Shown here: positions 25,250 through 34,077 of the stretch, in pieces
Numbering within the stretch: position 1 is the first letter of the stretch
Layout: every line of letters starts with the position of its first letter
NCBI RefSeq assembly: GCF_010727125.1
Contig: NZ_AP022564.1
Location: 1,674,001 to 1,738,000, forward strand
Length of the DNA: 64,000 nt
Reading direction: 5' to 3'
Source: Mycolicibacter terrae
GTDB taxonomy: Bacteria; Actinomycetota; Actinomycetes; Mycobacteriales; Mycobacteriaceae
Made by a program: the position numbers and the translations under genes
The notes under the pieces: model-generated
Databases searched by the model: none
Seen by the model: only the letters and a program-made list of their open reading frames with translations
Told to the model about the DNA's origin: nothing

Positions 25250-26577
25250 CGTCGTTTCAGGAACGCAATCATCTGACGATCGGCATCGTCGGCATTGCGA
25301 CGCTCGTGGCGCTCGTACTGGGTACGTGGTACTACGATTCGATTCCGCTGATCTCGGCCACGAAGCGCTATTCCGCCTATTTCGCGGAGGCCGGGGGCCT
25401 GACTCCGCACGCGGAGGTACAAGTCGCCGGTATCACGGTCGGCAAGGTCAGCGACGTCGAGCTCGACGGGCGGCAGGTCCGGGTCACCTTCCGGGTCTCT
25501 GGGAAAGTGCGCCTCGGGGATCGCACCGAGGCGGCCGTCAAGACCAAGAGCCTCCTCGGTACCAAGATGCTGGGGGTGACGCCGCGGGGCGACGGCTGGC
25601 AGAAGGGCCCGATCCCAATCGAACGGACCACGCCCGCCTATCAGCTTCCCGATGCGCTGGGTGACTTGAGCGCGGCGATCAGCGGGATCGACACCGATCG
25701 GTTGGCGGACTCGCTGCACACGCTGGCGGAGACCTTTCAGGACACGCCACCGGACCTGCGGGTCGCGGTCCAGGGCGTGTCACGCTTCGCGAAGACCATC
25801 AGCAGGCGCGACAACCAGCTGCGCACTTTGCTGGCCAACGCCCGGAAATCGACGAACGTGCTGGCGCAGCGCAGTGACCAGATCGTTCGGCTGGTCGCCG
25901 AGACGGATGCTCTGCTCAGTCAGATCAACGCCGAGAGCGTCGCGCTGGGCCAGCTGTCGGCCAACATCTCATTGTTCAGCCGGGAGATCAGCGGATTCAT
26001 CGATGACAACCAGGAGTCGCTGACTCCGCTGCTGGACAAACTGAACGGTGTTCTGACGATCGTCGAGCAGCGCAAAGAGAAGCTGCAGGAATGGCTGAAG
26101 AGATTCAACTGGCACGCCCTCGGGCTCGGTGAGGCGGTCTCGGCAGGCCCGTTCTTCAAGGCCTATGTGGCAAACGTCGTGCCGGGACAGTTCATTCAGC
26201 CCTACATCGAGTCGGCGTTCTCCGACCTGGGGCTGGACCCCAACGTCCTGCTGCCGTCGGACCGCACTGACCCGCAGGTCGGTCAACCCGGTACGCCGCC
26301 GCTACCGGTGCCGTACCCGAGGACCGGCCAGGGCGGACCACCACGGGTGTACCTGCCCGACGCGATCACCGGTAACGCCGACGACCAACCGTGTCCGCTC
26401 AACTGGGGCACCGGCTGCTATCCGCTTCGTGAAGAGCCGCCCGCCCCGCCGCCCGGAGGTGCGCCGCCCGGTCCGCCCGCGCCGGCGCCCCAGGACCAGC
26501 AGTCCGCGCCGGTCCAGCCGCAGAAGCCGATTTTCCAGACCGCCCCCGGTGAGGTAGTGCAAGGAGGTGCGCGGTGA
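25246..26577 (+). CDS. Mce family protein MceC
   Basis: A 443-residue Mce protein. It has a membrane helix at the N-terminus (TIGIVGIATLVALVLGTWYY), then the MCE domain (KRYSAYFAEAGGLTPHAEVQ, VAGITVGKVSDVELDGRQVR), and a helical tube-forming segment (LADSLHTLAETFQDTPPDLR). A Pro/Gly-rich C-terminus holds a Cys pair (DDQPCPLNWGTGCYPL). I used the GTG at 25246, which overlaps the mceB stop; a GTG 12 bases earlier lies too close to the GGGAAGG site. It is coupled to mceD through another GTGA overlap. Confidence 0.93.
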   Translation: MTSFQERNHLTIGIVGIATLVALVLGTWYYDSIPLISATKRYSAYFAEAGGLTPHAEVQVAGITVGKVSDVELDGRQVRVTFRVSGKVRLGDRTEAAVKTKSLLGTKMLGVTPRGDGWQKGPIPIERTTPAYQLPDALGDLSAAISGIDTDRLADSLHTLAETFQDTPPDLRVAVQGVSRFAKTISRRDNQLRTLLANARKSTNVLAQRSDQIVRLVAETDALLSQINAESVALGQLSANISLFSREISGFIDDNQESLTPLLDKLNGVLTIVEQRKEKLQEWLKRFNWHALGLGEAVSAGPFFKAYVANVVPGQFIQPYIESAFSDLGLDPNVLLPSDRTDPQVGQPGTPPLPVPYPRTGQGGPPRVYLPDAITGNADDQPCPLNWGTGCYPLREEPPAPPPGGAPPGPPAPAPQDQQSAPVQPQKPIFQTAPGEVVQGGAR

Positions 26578-27902
26578 GCGTCACGCGACGGACCGCCAGG
26601 CGGGTCGCGGCCGGTGTGCTCGCCGTCCTCGGGATCGGCGGTGCGGTGCTGCTGTTCGGATCTGACAATGGGATCGGCCGAACCCATGCGTCGGCCTATT
26701 TCGACAGCGCCAACGGGATCTACTCCGGCGACGAGATACGGATTCTGGGGGTGCGCGTCGGGGAGATCACCAAGATCACCCCGGAACCCGAACGTGTGAA
26801 GATCGATTTCTGGTTCGACAACAAGTATCGCGTCCCGGCCGAGGCCAACGCCGTCATCTTGTCGCCGTCACTGGTCAGCGCGCGGGCGATCCAACTCACC
26901 CCCGCCTATTCCGGGGGTCCCGTGCTGGCCGATAACTCGGTGATACCCCGGGAGCGCACCGTGGTTCCGGTGGAATGGGACCAGTTCCGCGAACAACTGC
27001 AGCGGCTGACGAAGACGCTGCAGCCGGTCAAGCCAGGCGGTGTCAGCACACTCGGTGAATTCGTCGACACCGCGGCGGACAATCTGCGGGGCAGAGGCCC
27101 CGAGATCCACGAGACGATCGTCGAGTTGTCAACTGCGATATCCGCGTTGGGGGATCACAGTGACGACGTATTCAGCACCGTCAAGAACCTGTCGATTCTG
27201 ACGACGGCGCTGCGGGACAGCGACGACGTGTTGCGGCACCTGAATCGAAACCTCGCGACAGCCAGCTCCGCCTTGGCCGCCGACCCGCAGGGGATCGCGA
27301 ATGCCGTCGCGGATCTCAATGTCTTGGCGGAGAAGGCGGGCGCGTTCGTGGCGAAGAACCGGGAGCCGTTGGGCGCGGTGGCGGATAGGACCGCCTCGAT
27401 TACCGAAGCGCTGGGCCAGAGCATCGGTGACGTGAAGCAGTTCCTGCATGTCGCTCCCAACACGGCGCAGAACTTCCTCAACATCTACCAGCCGGCCCAG
27501 GGGACCTTGACGGGCGCGCTATCGCCGAACAACCTGAGCGACCCGATTTCGTTCGTCTGCGGTTCAGTCCAGGCGGCCTCGCGCCGCAATTCCGAGCAGG
27601 CAGCGAAACTGTGTGTTCAGTACCTCGCGCCGATCGTCAAGAATCGTCAGTACAACTGGCTACCGCTCGGCGAGAACCTGTTCGTCGGCGCCAGCGCCCG
27701 GCCGAACGAGATCACCTACAGCGAGGACTGGCTGCGCCCCGATCACGTACCGGACGCGCCGGCGCCGCAACCCGCTCCGCCCGCGCAGTTCGGTCCGCCG
27801 GCCCCCGATTTCTGGGCGGCGCTGCCCGGCCAGGTCGATGCGGCCCCGCCGAATCCGGAATCAGGCCTGACCGGGCTGCTGCTTCCCGGCGGTGCGCAAT
27901 GA
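26574..27902 (+). CDS. Mce family protein MceD
   Basis: A 442-residue Mce protein. Its membrane helix is RRVAAGVLAVLGIGGAVLLF. The MCE domain has THASAYFDSANGIYSGDEIR, LGVRVGEITKITPEPERVKI and AVILSPSLVSARAIQLTPAY. The helical part contains FREQLQRLTKTLQPVKPGG and LSILTTALRDSDDVLRHLNR. SFVCGSVQAASRRNSEQAAK and LCVQYLAPIVKNRQYNWLPL are the conserved C-terminal elements, followed by a Pro-rich tail. The start GTG overlaps the mceC stop, and its own stop overlaps the mceE ATG. Confidence 0.93.
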   Translation: MSVTRRTARRVAAGVLAVLGIGGAVLLFGSDNGIGRTHASAYFDSANGIYSGDEIRILGVRVGEITKITPEPERVKIDFWFDNKYRVPAEANAVILSPSLVSARAIQLTPAYSGGPVLADNSVIPRERTVVPVEWDQFREQLQRLTKTLQPVKPGGVSTLGEFVDTAADNLRGRGPEIHETIVELSTAISALGDHSDDVFSTVKNLSILTTALRDSDDVLRHLNRNLATASSALAADPQGIANAVADLNVLAEKAGAFVAKNREPLGAVADRTASITEALGQSIGDVKQFLHVAPNTAQNFLNIYQPAQGTLTGALSPNNLSDPISFVCGSVQAASRRNSEQAAKLCVQYLAPIVKNRQYNWLPLGENLFVGASARPNEITYSEDWLRPDHVPDAPAPQPAPPAQFGPPAPDFWAALPGQVDAAPPNPESGLTGLLLPGGAQ

Positions 27903-29053
27903 GACCGGCAAGCCGCGGCAGGTTGGCGATCGTGATCGCGACGCTACTGATGGCGACGCTTTCGGGTTGTGGGTGGCGCGGCCTCAACACGCTCCCGATG
28001 CCGGGCACCGAGGGGCGCGGCCCGGGCTCCTACACCGTCTACGCACAGCTGCCCGACGTCAACAATCTGCAACCCAACTCGCGGGTCCGGGTCGGCGATG
28101 TGACGGTCGGGACGGTCACCCGCATCGAACGGCAGGATTGGCATGCGCTGCTGACGATCCGCCTCAACGGCGACGTCCAGCTGCCGGCCAATGCGACCGC
28201 GGGCCTGGGCCAGACGAGCCTTCTGGGATCGCTGCACATCGAACTCGCACCGCCCAAAGACGAGGCCCCGCAAGGCAGGCTCCGTGACGGCGGACTCATC
28301 TCACTGGCGTCGGCGGCCAGCTATCCGACGACCGACCAGACGCTCGCCGTGGTCTCCACATTTCTCAACGGCGGCGGTATCCGGCACGTAGAGGAGATCA
28401 CCAAGGCGTTCGCCACCGCGGTCAATGGTAGGGAGCAGGATCTCCGTAGCCTCATCGCGCGACTGGACACGTTCATGGGCGATACGAACCGGCAGACCGA
28501 CGACATCATCGGTGCCACAGACAATTTGAACAACCTGGTGGATAAGTTCGCCACCCAGAAAGACGTCGTCGACACGGCGTTGCGAACGATTCCCGACGCG
28601 CTGACCGTGCTCAAGGATGAGCGGGAGAAACTGACCGAGCTGGCCGATCAGCTGAGCAAGTTCGGTGAGTCCTGGTCGAACTCGATCGGTCGGACGCGGG
28701 AGACCCTGGTCGCGGAACTCAACGACCTCGCCCCGGTCGCCGAGTCGCTGGCGAACGCCGGGCCGGCGCTGCTGCGTGCCCTGCATCTGTTCCCGAGCTA
28801 TCCGTTCTTCCTGGATACGGTCCCGAACTTCTTTCGGGGCGACGCAGCGAATCTGACGGCGATCATCGACTTGACCCTGAGTCGCCTGGACGCGTCGTTC
28901 TTCACCGGGACGAAGTGGGAGTGCGACCTGACGGAGCTGGAATTGCAGTGGGGCCGCACCATAGGCCAGTTCCCCAGCCCCTGCCTCAACGGCGGCTATT
29001 TCAATCAGGGCAACCCGCTCACCGTCCCATACCGCACCGATCAGGGAGCCTGA
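27899..29053 (+). CDS. Mce family lipoprotein MceE (LprK-like)
   Basis: A 384-residue Mce protein and the only lipoprotein of the six, as usual for MceE. The signal peptide ends in a clear lipobox: MATLSGCGWRG, with the lipidated Cys at residue 24. The MCE domain follows (YTVYAQLPDVNNLQPNSRVR, VGDVTVGTVTRIERQDWHAL, ATAGLGQTSLLGSLHIELAP), then the helical part (DDIIGATDNLNNLVDKFATQ) and the conserved LHLFPSYPFFLDTVPNFFRG. It needs Lgt for lipidation, and an Lgt homologue is coded about 7 kb upstream in the same block. The ATG overlaps the mceD stop. Confidence 0.94.
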   Translation: MRPASRGRLAIVIATLLMATLSGCGWRGLNTLPMPGTEGRGPGSYTVYAQLPDVNNLQPNSRVRVGDVTVGTVTRIERQDWHALLTIRLNGDVQLPANATAGLGQTSLLGSLHIELAPPKDEAPQGRLRDGGLISLASAASYPTTDQTLAVVSTFLNGGGIRHVEEITKAFATAVNGREQDLRSLIARLDTFMGDTNRQTDDIIGATDNLNNLVDKFATQKDVVDTALRTIPDALTVLKDEREKLTELADQLSKFGESWSNSIGRTRETLVAELNDLAPVAESLANAGPALLRALHLFPSYPFFLDTVPNFFRGDAANLTAIIDLTLSRLDASFFTGTKWECDLTELELQWGRTIGQFPSPCLNGGYFNQGNPLTVPYRTDQGA

Positions 29054-29054
29054 C

Positions 29055-30473
29055 TTGATTTCCAAGAGGATCCGAGTGCAGCTGGCCGTGTTCGCGGTGA
29101 TCAGTGTGATCGGCGGTTCGATAATGGGCTTCGGTTACATGCGGTTGCCGGAGCTGCTGTTCGGGGTTGGGCATTACCGGGTGACCGTCGAGTTGACGAA
29201 CGCTGCCGGCCTGTACCCGACCGGAAACGTGACGTACCGCGGTGTCGAGGTCGGTCGCATCAAGGACGTCACGCTGACGCCGCGGGGTGTTGCGGCGGTC
29301 CTGGCACTGGATTCCGCTGTGCCGATCCCCAAAGACCTGGATGCCCACGTCCACAGCGAGAGCGCGATCGGCGAGCAGTACGTCGAGTTGGTGCCGCGCA
29401 GCGGCGATGGCCCCGCGCTGCGGAACGGGGACGTCATCGCAGCGGATCGCACCTCGATACCACCGGATATCGGCAAACTGCTCGACGCCACCGACAAGGG
29501 CCTGATGGCGATTCCGCGGGACAATCTCCGGACGGTCGTGGATGAGTCCTACGCCGCATTCGGAGGTCTCGGACCGGAGCTCGCCAGACTGGTCAAGGGC
29601 TCCACCAAGTTGGCGATAGACGCCCGCACCAACCTGGATTCGATCACCAACCTGATCGACAACTCGGGACCCCTGATGAGGTCGCAGGTCGACACGTCGG
29701 ACGAAATCCAGCGTTGGGCAGCGAGTATCGCCAGTGTCTCGGAGCAGTTGAAGTCACGTGATCCCGACCTCGTGTCACTGGTCAAGAACGGGCCGGGTTC
29801 GTCAGCGCAGGCACGGGCGCTGTTCGAACGACTGCAGCCCACCCTGCCGATCATCCTGATGAACCTGGTGAGCGTGGCTGATGTGGGAGTCACCTACGCC
29901 GCGGGGCTCGAGCAGCTGGTGGTGCTGCTGCCGTCCCTCGTCGAGGTCCTGCAGGCCGCAGGGACTGCCGCGCACAACACCAAGCAGGGGATGCGCGGGG
30001 CCTATCTCAGCTTCAACCTCAACGTGAATCTCCCGCCGCCGTGTATGACCGGTTACCTCCCGGCGCAGCAAGCACGGGTGAGCGCGCACGAGGATTATCC
30101 GGACCGGCCGGAAGGCGAATTGTATTGCCGCATACCGCAGGACGCGATGTTTAATGTCCGCGGCGCGCGCAATCTCCCGTGCGAGACACGTCCGGGAAAG
30201 CGTGCGCCGACGGCTGCGATGTGCGAGAGCGACGAGGAGTACGTCCCGCTCAACGATGGATTCAACTGGAAGGGAGATCCCAATGCGACGATCACCGGGC
30301 AGGACATCCCCCAATTTCCCCCGGGGGTGGTAGGCGTGGCCGAATACAACCCAGCCACTGGCACCTACGTGGGACCCGATGGGGTGATGCGCCGGCAGTC
30401 GAACCTCGCCAAGGGGGCACAGCAGGGGCAGTCGCTGGAATCCATGCTGGTACCGCAGGCAGGTCTGCAATGA
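29055..30473 (+). CDS. Mce family protein MceF
   Basis: A 472-residue Mce protein. Its membrane helix is RVQLAVFAVISVIGGSIMGF. The MCE domain has HYRVTVELTNAAGLYPTGNV, TYRGVEVGRIKDVTLTPRGV and AIGEQYVELVPRSGDGPALR. A helical region (LVKGSTKLAIDARTNLDSIT) and a Cys-bearing C-terminus (NLPPPCMTGYLPAQQ, LYCRIPQDAMFNVRGARNLP) follow. The tail reads AEYNPATGTYVGPDGVMRRQ, the common MceF ending. The start is TTG 29055, one base after the mceE stop. It closes the six-gene mce set. Confidence 0.94.
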   Translation: MISKRIRVQLAVFAVISVIGGSIMGFGYMRLPELLFGVGHYRVTVELTNAAGLYPTGNVTYRGVEVGRIKDVTLTPRGVAAVLALDSAVPIPKDLDAHVHSESAIGEQYVELVPRSGDGPALRNGDVIAADRTSIPPDIGKLLDATDKGLMAIPRDNLRTVVDESYAAFGGLGPELARLVKGSTKLAIDARTNLDSITNLIDNSGPLMRSQVDTSDEIQRWAASIASVSEQLKSRDPDLVSLVKNGPGSSAQARALFERLQPTLPIILMNLVSVADVGVTYAAGLEQLVVLLPSLVEVLQAAGTAAHNTKQGMRGAYLSFNLNVNLPPPCMTGYLPAQQARVSAHEDYPDRPEGELYCRIPQDAMFNVRGARNLPCETRPGKRAPTAAMCESDEEYVPLNDGFNWKGDPNATITGQDIPQFPPGVVGVAEYNPATGTYVGPDGVMRRQSNLAKGAQQGQSLESMLVPQAGLQ

Positions 30474-31021
30474 CCGCGGGTGACGAGACGGCGGTGGCGT
30501 CGAAGGAAACGGCCGCTGACGAGACGGTCGCCCGGAATCACCGGCGACCCAAGAAAGCGGTGGTAGTCGGTCTGATCGCAACGGTGGCGCTGGGGGGCCT
30601 GGCCGGTTGGCTGGGAATCCGACTCCACGGTTACCACCGAGACGATGCCCAACGCGCGGAGTATCTCCGGGTGGGACGGCAAGGTGCCTTGAATCTGACC
30701 ACGATCGACTACGAGCACGCCGAGGCGGATATCCAACGTGTCCTCGACTCATCGACGGCCGGGTTCTACGACGATTTCAAAAGCCGATCCAATGCCTTCC
30801 TCGAGGTAGTCCAGAAAGCGCAGGCGAAGTCGGTGGGAACCGTGACCGAAGCGGGTATCGAATCCATCGATGCCGACGGAGCGGCTGTGCTTGTCGGGGT
30901 GAACGTCGAGACGACGAACCTGGGATCGAAAGAGAAGACACCGCGGGCATGGCGGATGCGCGTCTCGGTGAGTCGGGTCGGGGGAGAGGTCAAGGTGTCC
31001 GATGTCGCCTTCGTCCCATAG
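30470..31021 (+). CDS. Mce-associated membrane protein (Mas-like)
   Basis: A 183-residue single-pass protein. A charged cytosolic N-terminus (SKETAADETVARNHRRPKKA) is followed by one helix (VVVGLIATVALGGLAGWLGI) and an exported alpha/beta domain. That domain reads YLRVGRQGALNLTTIDYEHA, VLDSSTAGFYDDFKSRSNAF and MRVSVSRVGGEVKVSDVAFV, the NTF2-like layout of mycobacterial Mce-associated (Mas/Mam) proteins, which stabilise Mce complexes. The ATG overlaps the mceF stop (ATGA). It is followed by a second, related gene. Confidence 0.9.
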   Translation: MTAGDETAVASKETAADETVARNHRRPKKAVVVGLIATVALGGLAGWLGIRLHGYHRDDAQRAEYLRVGRQGALNLTTIDYEHAEADIQRVLDSSTAGFYDDFKSRSNAFLEVVQKAQAKSVGTVTEAGIESIDADGAAVLVGVNVETTNLGSKEKTPRAWRMRVSVSRVGGEVKVSDVAFVP

Positions 31022-31054
31022 TCGATCGGCAGCCGGCACCGGATCAGGTGAGTC

Positions 31055-31747
31055 ATGAGGGTGAATTCGATGACAGATGCAACGCAATTAGTGGACGACG
31101 TCGTGTTCGATGCGGACCAGGAGGACGCGTCCGGTGACGCGACCGCGGAGACCGCCGCGGGCGACGTGACTTCGGCGGACGGCGCACCCCAAGAGGAAAT
31201 GTCATCCGAGGAGTCGACGGGGACCGCAGATCCCGAGACGGCCCCGGGTGCCGGGCGCCGGCCGCGGTCCTGGCGGGGCGTTGCCTTTCGGTGGACCCTC
31301 CCGGGAATCCTGCTGCTGCTGGCGATCGCGGCGGCGGTCATGGCGTGGCTCGACGCTCAGGCGCGCGCGGTCGACGCCGCACGCGCGGAATCGGTTCGGG
31401 CCGCGACGGAATCGACGGAGGCGATGCTGTCCTATCAGGCGTCAACCGTCGCGGAACAACTCAAGGCGGCCGAGGAGCGACTGACGGGTTCGTTCCGGGA
31501 CTCGTTTCGAGAACTCGTCCACGACGTCGTCATCCCGGGTTCGGAGAAGAAGCACATCTCGACGATCGCGACCGTCCCGGCCGCAGCTTCGGTCTCGGCG
31601 ACTCCCAAGCACGCCGTTGTCCTGGTGTTCGTGAATCAGGTTGCGGTCGTTGACACGGAGGCCCCGACCGACACGGCGTCCATCGTCAGGGTCACGCTCG
31701 AGAAGATCGACGGGCACTGGCTGATCTCGGCATTCGAACCGATCTGA
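31055..31747 (+). CDS. Second Mce-associated membrane protein
   Basis: A 230-residue protein. The first 70 residues are acidic and disordered (DADQEDASGDATAETAAGDV). One membrane helix (WTLPGILLLLAIAAAVMAWL) is followed by a NTF2-like domain: TEAMLSYQASTVAEQLKAAE, LTGSFRDSFRELVHDVVIPG and VTLEKIDGHWLISAFEPI. This matches Mce-associated proteins. The start may instead be ATG 31070, which has AGGGTG six bases upstream. Its stop overlaps the next gene (TGATG). It is paralogous in layout to the preceding gene. Confidence 0.87.
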   Translation: MRVNSMTDATQLVDDVVFDADQEDASGDATAETAAGDVTSADGAPQEEMSSEESTGTADPETAPGAGRRPRSWRGVAFRWTLPGILLLLAIAAAVMAWLDAQARAVDAARAESVRAATESTEAMLSYQASTVAEQLKAAEERLTGSFRDSFRELVHDVVIPGSEKKHISTIATVPAAASVSATPKHAVVLVFVNQVAVVDTEAPTDTASIVRVTLEKIDGHWLISAFEPI

Positions 31748-32175
31748 TGAATCGAGGGCTGACGGTGAGCGATCCAGGTGCGCGCGGGCAATGCGGCCCG
31801 TATTCGAGGGCGGGGTGGCTTCTCGGGCTGGTCGCCGCAGGCCTGTGTCTCGCGGGCATCTGGGCCCCCGTCGGTGTCGCCGACGTCGAATGGGACAAGA
31901 AAATGGCATTTCTCATTCAAGTCACGGCCCGGCCCGGCTACAACTTTCCGAACTCCGAGGCGGCGTTGGCCTACGGGGAGGCGTTATGCGAGAAAATAGC
32001 GTCCGGACGGCCCTATCCGGTGATGATCGGCGAAGTCCAGAACGACTTCAACACCACCGATGATTATCAGGCGTCCTATCTCATCGATCGCGCGGCGAAC
32101 GAATTGTGCCCCGAACAGATTTGGCAGCTTCGACGGTCGGCCGCACACTATCGGCCGGCACCTGCCGGGCCGTGA
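31747..32175 (+). CDS. Secreted DUF732 domain protein
   Basis: A 142-residue exported protein. The signal peptide is WLLGLVAAGLCLAGIWAPVG with likely cleavage after GVADV or nearby. The mature part fits DUF732: MAFLIQVTARPGYNFPNSEA, ALAYGEALCEKIASGRPYPV, LIDRAANELCPEQIWQLRRS. The two Cys of the mature protein should form a disulfide, as in that family. The function is unknown. Its ATG overlaps the stop of the previous gene, so it belongs to the mce transcript. The stop is 17 bases before the CAP gene. Confidence 0.85.
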   Translation: MNRGLTVSDPGARGQCGPYSRAGWLLGLVAAGLCLAGIWAPVGVADVEWDKKMAFLIQVTARPGYNFPNSEAALAYGEALCEKIASGRPYPVMIGEVQNDFNTTDDYQASYLIDRAANELCPEQIWQLRRSAAHYRPAPAGP

Positions 32176-32192
32176 TCAAGGAGATGGGTTGG

Positions 32193-32849
32193 ATGGGTCA
32201 CCAGCTGAAGTTACGGCCGGCGCTTGCGCTGCTCGGGGTCGCTGCGGCACTCGGCGGCACTGGAGTCGCAGCGGCGGACAACGACGTCAACATTCTCATT
32301 GCCAATAACAAGCGGATGAACGACAGCGTCATAGCGAACGTGTTCACGATCCAGCACAACAGATCCGGTTGCCGAAATGACGTGCGGCCCGATGGCCGGC
32401 TGATACTGGCCGCCCAACGGCACGCCAGGGATCTGATCGACAATCGGGGCCTGGACTCCGACATCGGGTCCGATGGCTCGAATCCGCAGGAGCGCGGCGA
32501 GGCGGCAGGCTACCGGGGCCGGGTGAGCGAAACGGTCGCCGTGCATCCGGCACTCGCGATCAGCGGCGTCGAACTGATCAACCGCTGGTACAACGATCCG
32601 GCGGCATTAGCCATCATGGCCGACTGCGCCAACAGTCAGATGGGCGTATGGACGGAGAACCGAATAGACCGGACGGTTGTCGTCGCGGTGTACGGGCAGC
32701 CGGCGGACCCGATGGACACCACCGGTCAGAATGTGCCGCTCGATCCCTCCCCTGACTACGACATGAGCGATGAGGTCGAGTTCGGCAACAGGTGGTGGGC
32801 GTGGATTCTGCGCGGTGTGTACCCACCGCCGGGGCAGGAGCCGCGCTGA
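32193..32849 (+). CDS. Secreted CAP (SCP-like) domain protein
   Basis: A 218-residue exported protein. The signal peptide is MGHQLKLRPALALLGVAAAL with cleavage near GVAAA-DND. The CAP-type domain follows: RLILAAQRHARDLIDNRGLD, SDIGSDGSNPQERGEAAGYR, LINRWYNDPAALAIMADCAN, SQMGVWTENRIDRTVVVAVY. CAP domains can bind sterols and lipids, but their bacterial roles are mostly unknown. I used ATG 32193, since AAGGAG sits nine bases upstream; ATG 32184 and GTG 32172 are in frame but poorly placed. The lipid-binding potential fits a lipid-import cluster. The family call is good and the function inferred. Confidence 0.8.
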   Translation: MGHQLKLRPALALLGVAAALGGTGVAAADNDVNILIANNKRMNDSVIANVFTIQHNRSGCRNDVRPDGRLILAAQRHARDLIDNRGLDSDIGSDGSNPQERGEAAGYRGRVSETVAVHPALAISGVELINRWYNDPAALAIMADCANSQMGVWTENRIDRTVVVAVYGQPADPMDTTGQNVPLDPSPDYDMSDEVEFGNRWWAWILRGVYPPPGQEPR

Positions 32850-32908
32850 GGCGCAGATCGGATTGCTGGGTTGCGGCGGGTCTGGAAAGGGTGGAAAGGG
32901 GATGTCGC

Positions 32909-33856
32909 ATGGGTAGTTCAGCTCAGAGTGACGGGGCAGCGGGGCAGACGACCGACGGTGAGCAGACAGGCGGCTGCCGGGGGTACTCCGCTGTGCTGGC
33001 CGTCCTGGTCTTGCTCGCCGGGCTGTGGTCGGCCGGTTTCACACCGGCGTGGGGCGCGGGCATCGAGGCGCTGATGGTGCCGTCGGCGGCGATGGGCCGC
33101 GACATCCCGGTGACTTTCATGCCGGGCGGACCGCACGCGGTGGTTCTGCTGGACGCATTCAATGCGGCTCCCGAGGTGAGCAACTGGGTGACGGCCGGTG
33201 GGGCGATGAACCGGCTGGCTGGGAAGGGCATTTCGGTGGTCGCTCCCGCCGGCGGTGCGTGGAGTATGTACACCAACTGGGAGCAAGACGGCGGTCGCCA
33301 GTGGGAGACGTTCCTCGTGCAGGAATTGCCGGACTGGCTGGCGGCCAACCGGGGGTTGGCGCCCGGCGGGCACGGAATCGTCGGTGCCGCGCAGGGGGGA
33401 ACCGCCGCGTTGGCACTGGCCGGGTCGCACCCGGAGCGCTACCGGTACGCGGGGTCGCTGTCGGGTTTCCTGACACCGTCGAGATCCGACGTCAACGGAG
33501 CCATCACCGCGGGAATGGCTCAGTATGGTGGCGTCGACACCCAGCATATGTGGGGTCCCGCCCAGTTCGGCCGCTGGAAATGGCACGATCCGGACGTGCA
33601 TGTGGCAGCGCTGTCGGCGAACAACACCCGGCTATGGGTATACAGCCCGTCGACGCCGACCTGCAGCGACCCGGCCGCGATGATCGGTTTCTGTGACGTG
33701 GCCCAGGGCAGCAACCGCGCCTTTTACCAGCATTACCGCACGGTCGGTGGGGCCAACGGCCACTTTGACATCCCGCTGCAGGGGGAACATGATTGGTCGA
33801 CTTGGGGTCCGCAGCTGGGGGCCATGTCGGGTGATCTCGCAGCGACGATCAGGTAG
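32909..33856 (+). CDS. MPT51/FbpD-like secreted antigen 85 family protein
   Basis: A 315-residue exported protein of the antigen 85 fold, closest by eye to MPT51 (FbpD). It has MVPSAAMGRDIPVTFMPGGP, HAVVLLDAFNAAPEVSNWVT, AGKGISVVAPAGGAWSMYTN and WLAANRGLAPGGHGIVGAAQ. The nucleophile Ser of antigen 85 (G-L-S-M) is Ala161 here (GAAQGG), the same loss as in MPT51, so mycolyltransferase activity is not expected. Such proteins bind fibronectin and envelope components. The N-terminus is longer than usual, with a membrane segment (GYSAVLAVLVLLAGLWSAGF). I used the ATG at 32909, which has AAGGGG upstream. It is the last gene of the mce transcript direction. Confidence 0.87.
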   Translation: MGSSAQSDGAAGQTTDGEQTGGCRGYSAVLAVLVLLAGLWSAGFTPAWGAGIEALMVPSAAMGRDIPVTFMPGGPHAVVLLDAFNAAPEVSNWVTAGGAMNRLAGKGISVVAPAGGAWSMYTNWEQDGGRQWETFLVQELPDWLAANRGLAPGGHGIVGAAQGGTAALALAGSHPERYRYAGSLSGFLTPSRSDVNGAITAGMAQYGGVDTQHMWGPAQFGRWKWHDPDVHVAALSANNTRLWVYSPSTPTCSDPAAMIGFCDVAQGSNRAFYQHYRTVGGANGHFDIPLQGEHDWSTWGPQLGAMSGDLAATIR

Positions 33857-34077
33857 ACCGAGCCGGGCTCGACTTGTGTCGTGGAGACGAAGATCCGTCC
33901 CACCTTTGGTCGCCGGACACCTATGACGAGGCGTCGGGCGACGTAGGCTTTAGACCCGGATCAGGGTGTGAAGCGATGGGGGAAATCGGTGGACATGTTT
34001 CCGGTCAGTAGGCTCTCGGTGGCTCTCGCCTCCGGAGGGGGTGCATACCGAAGCGCACCGATCACGAATCCGTCCGC

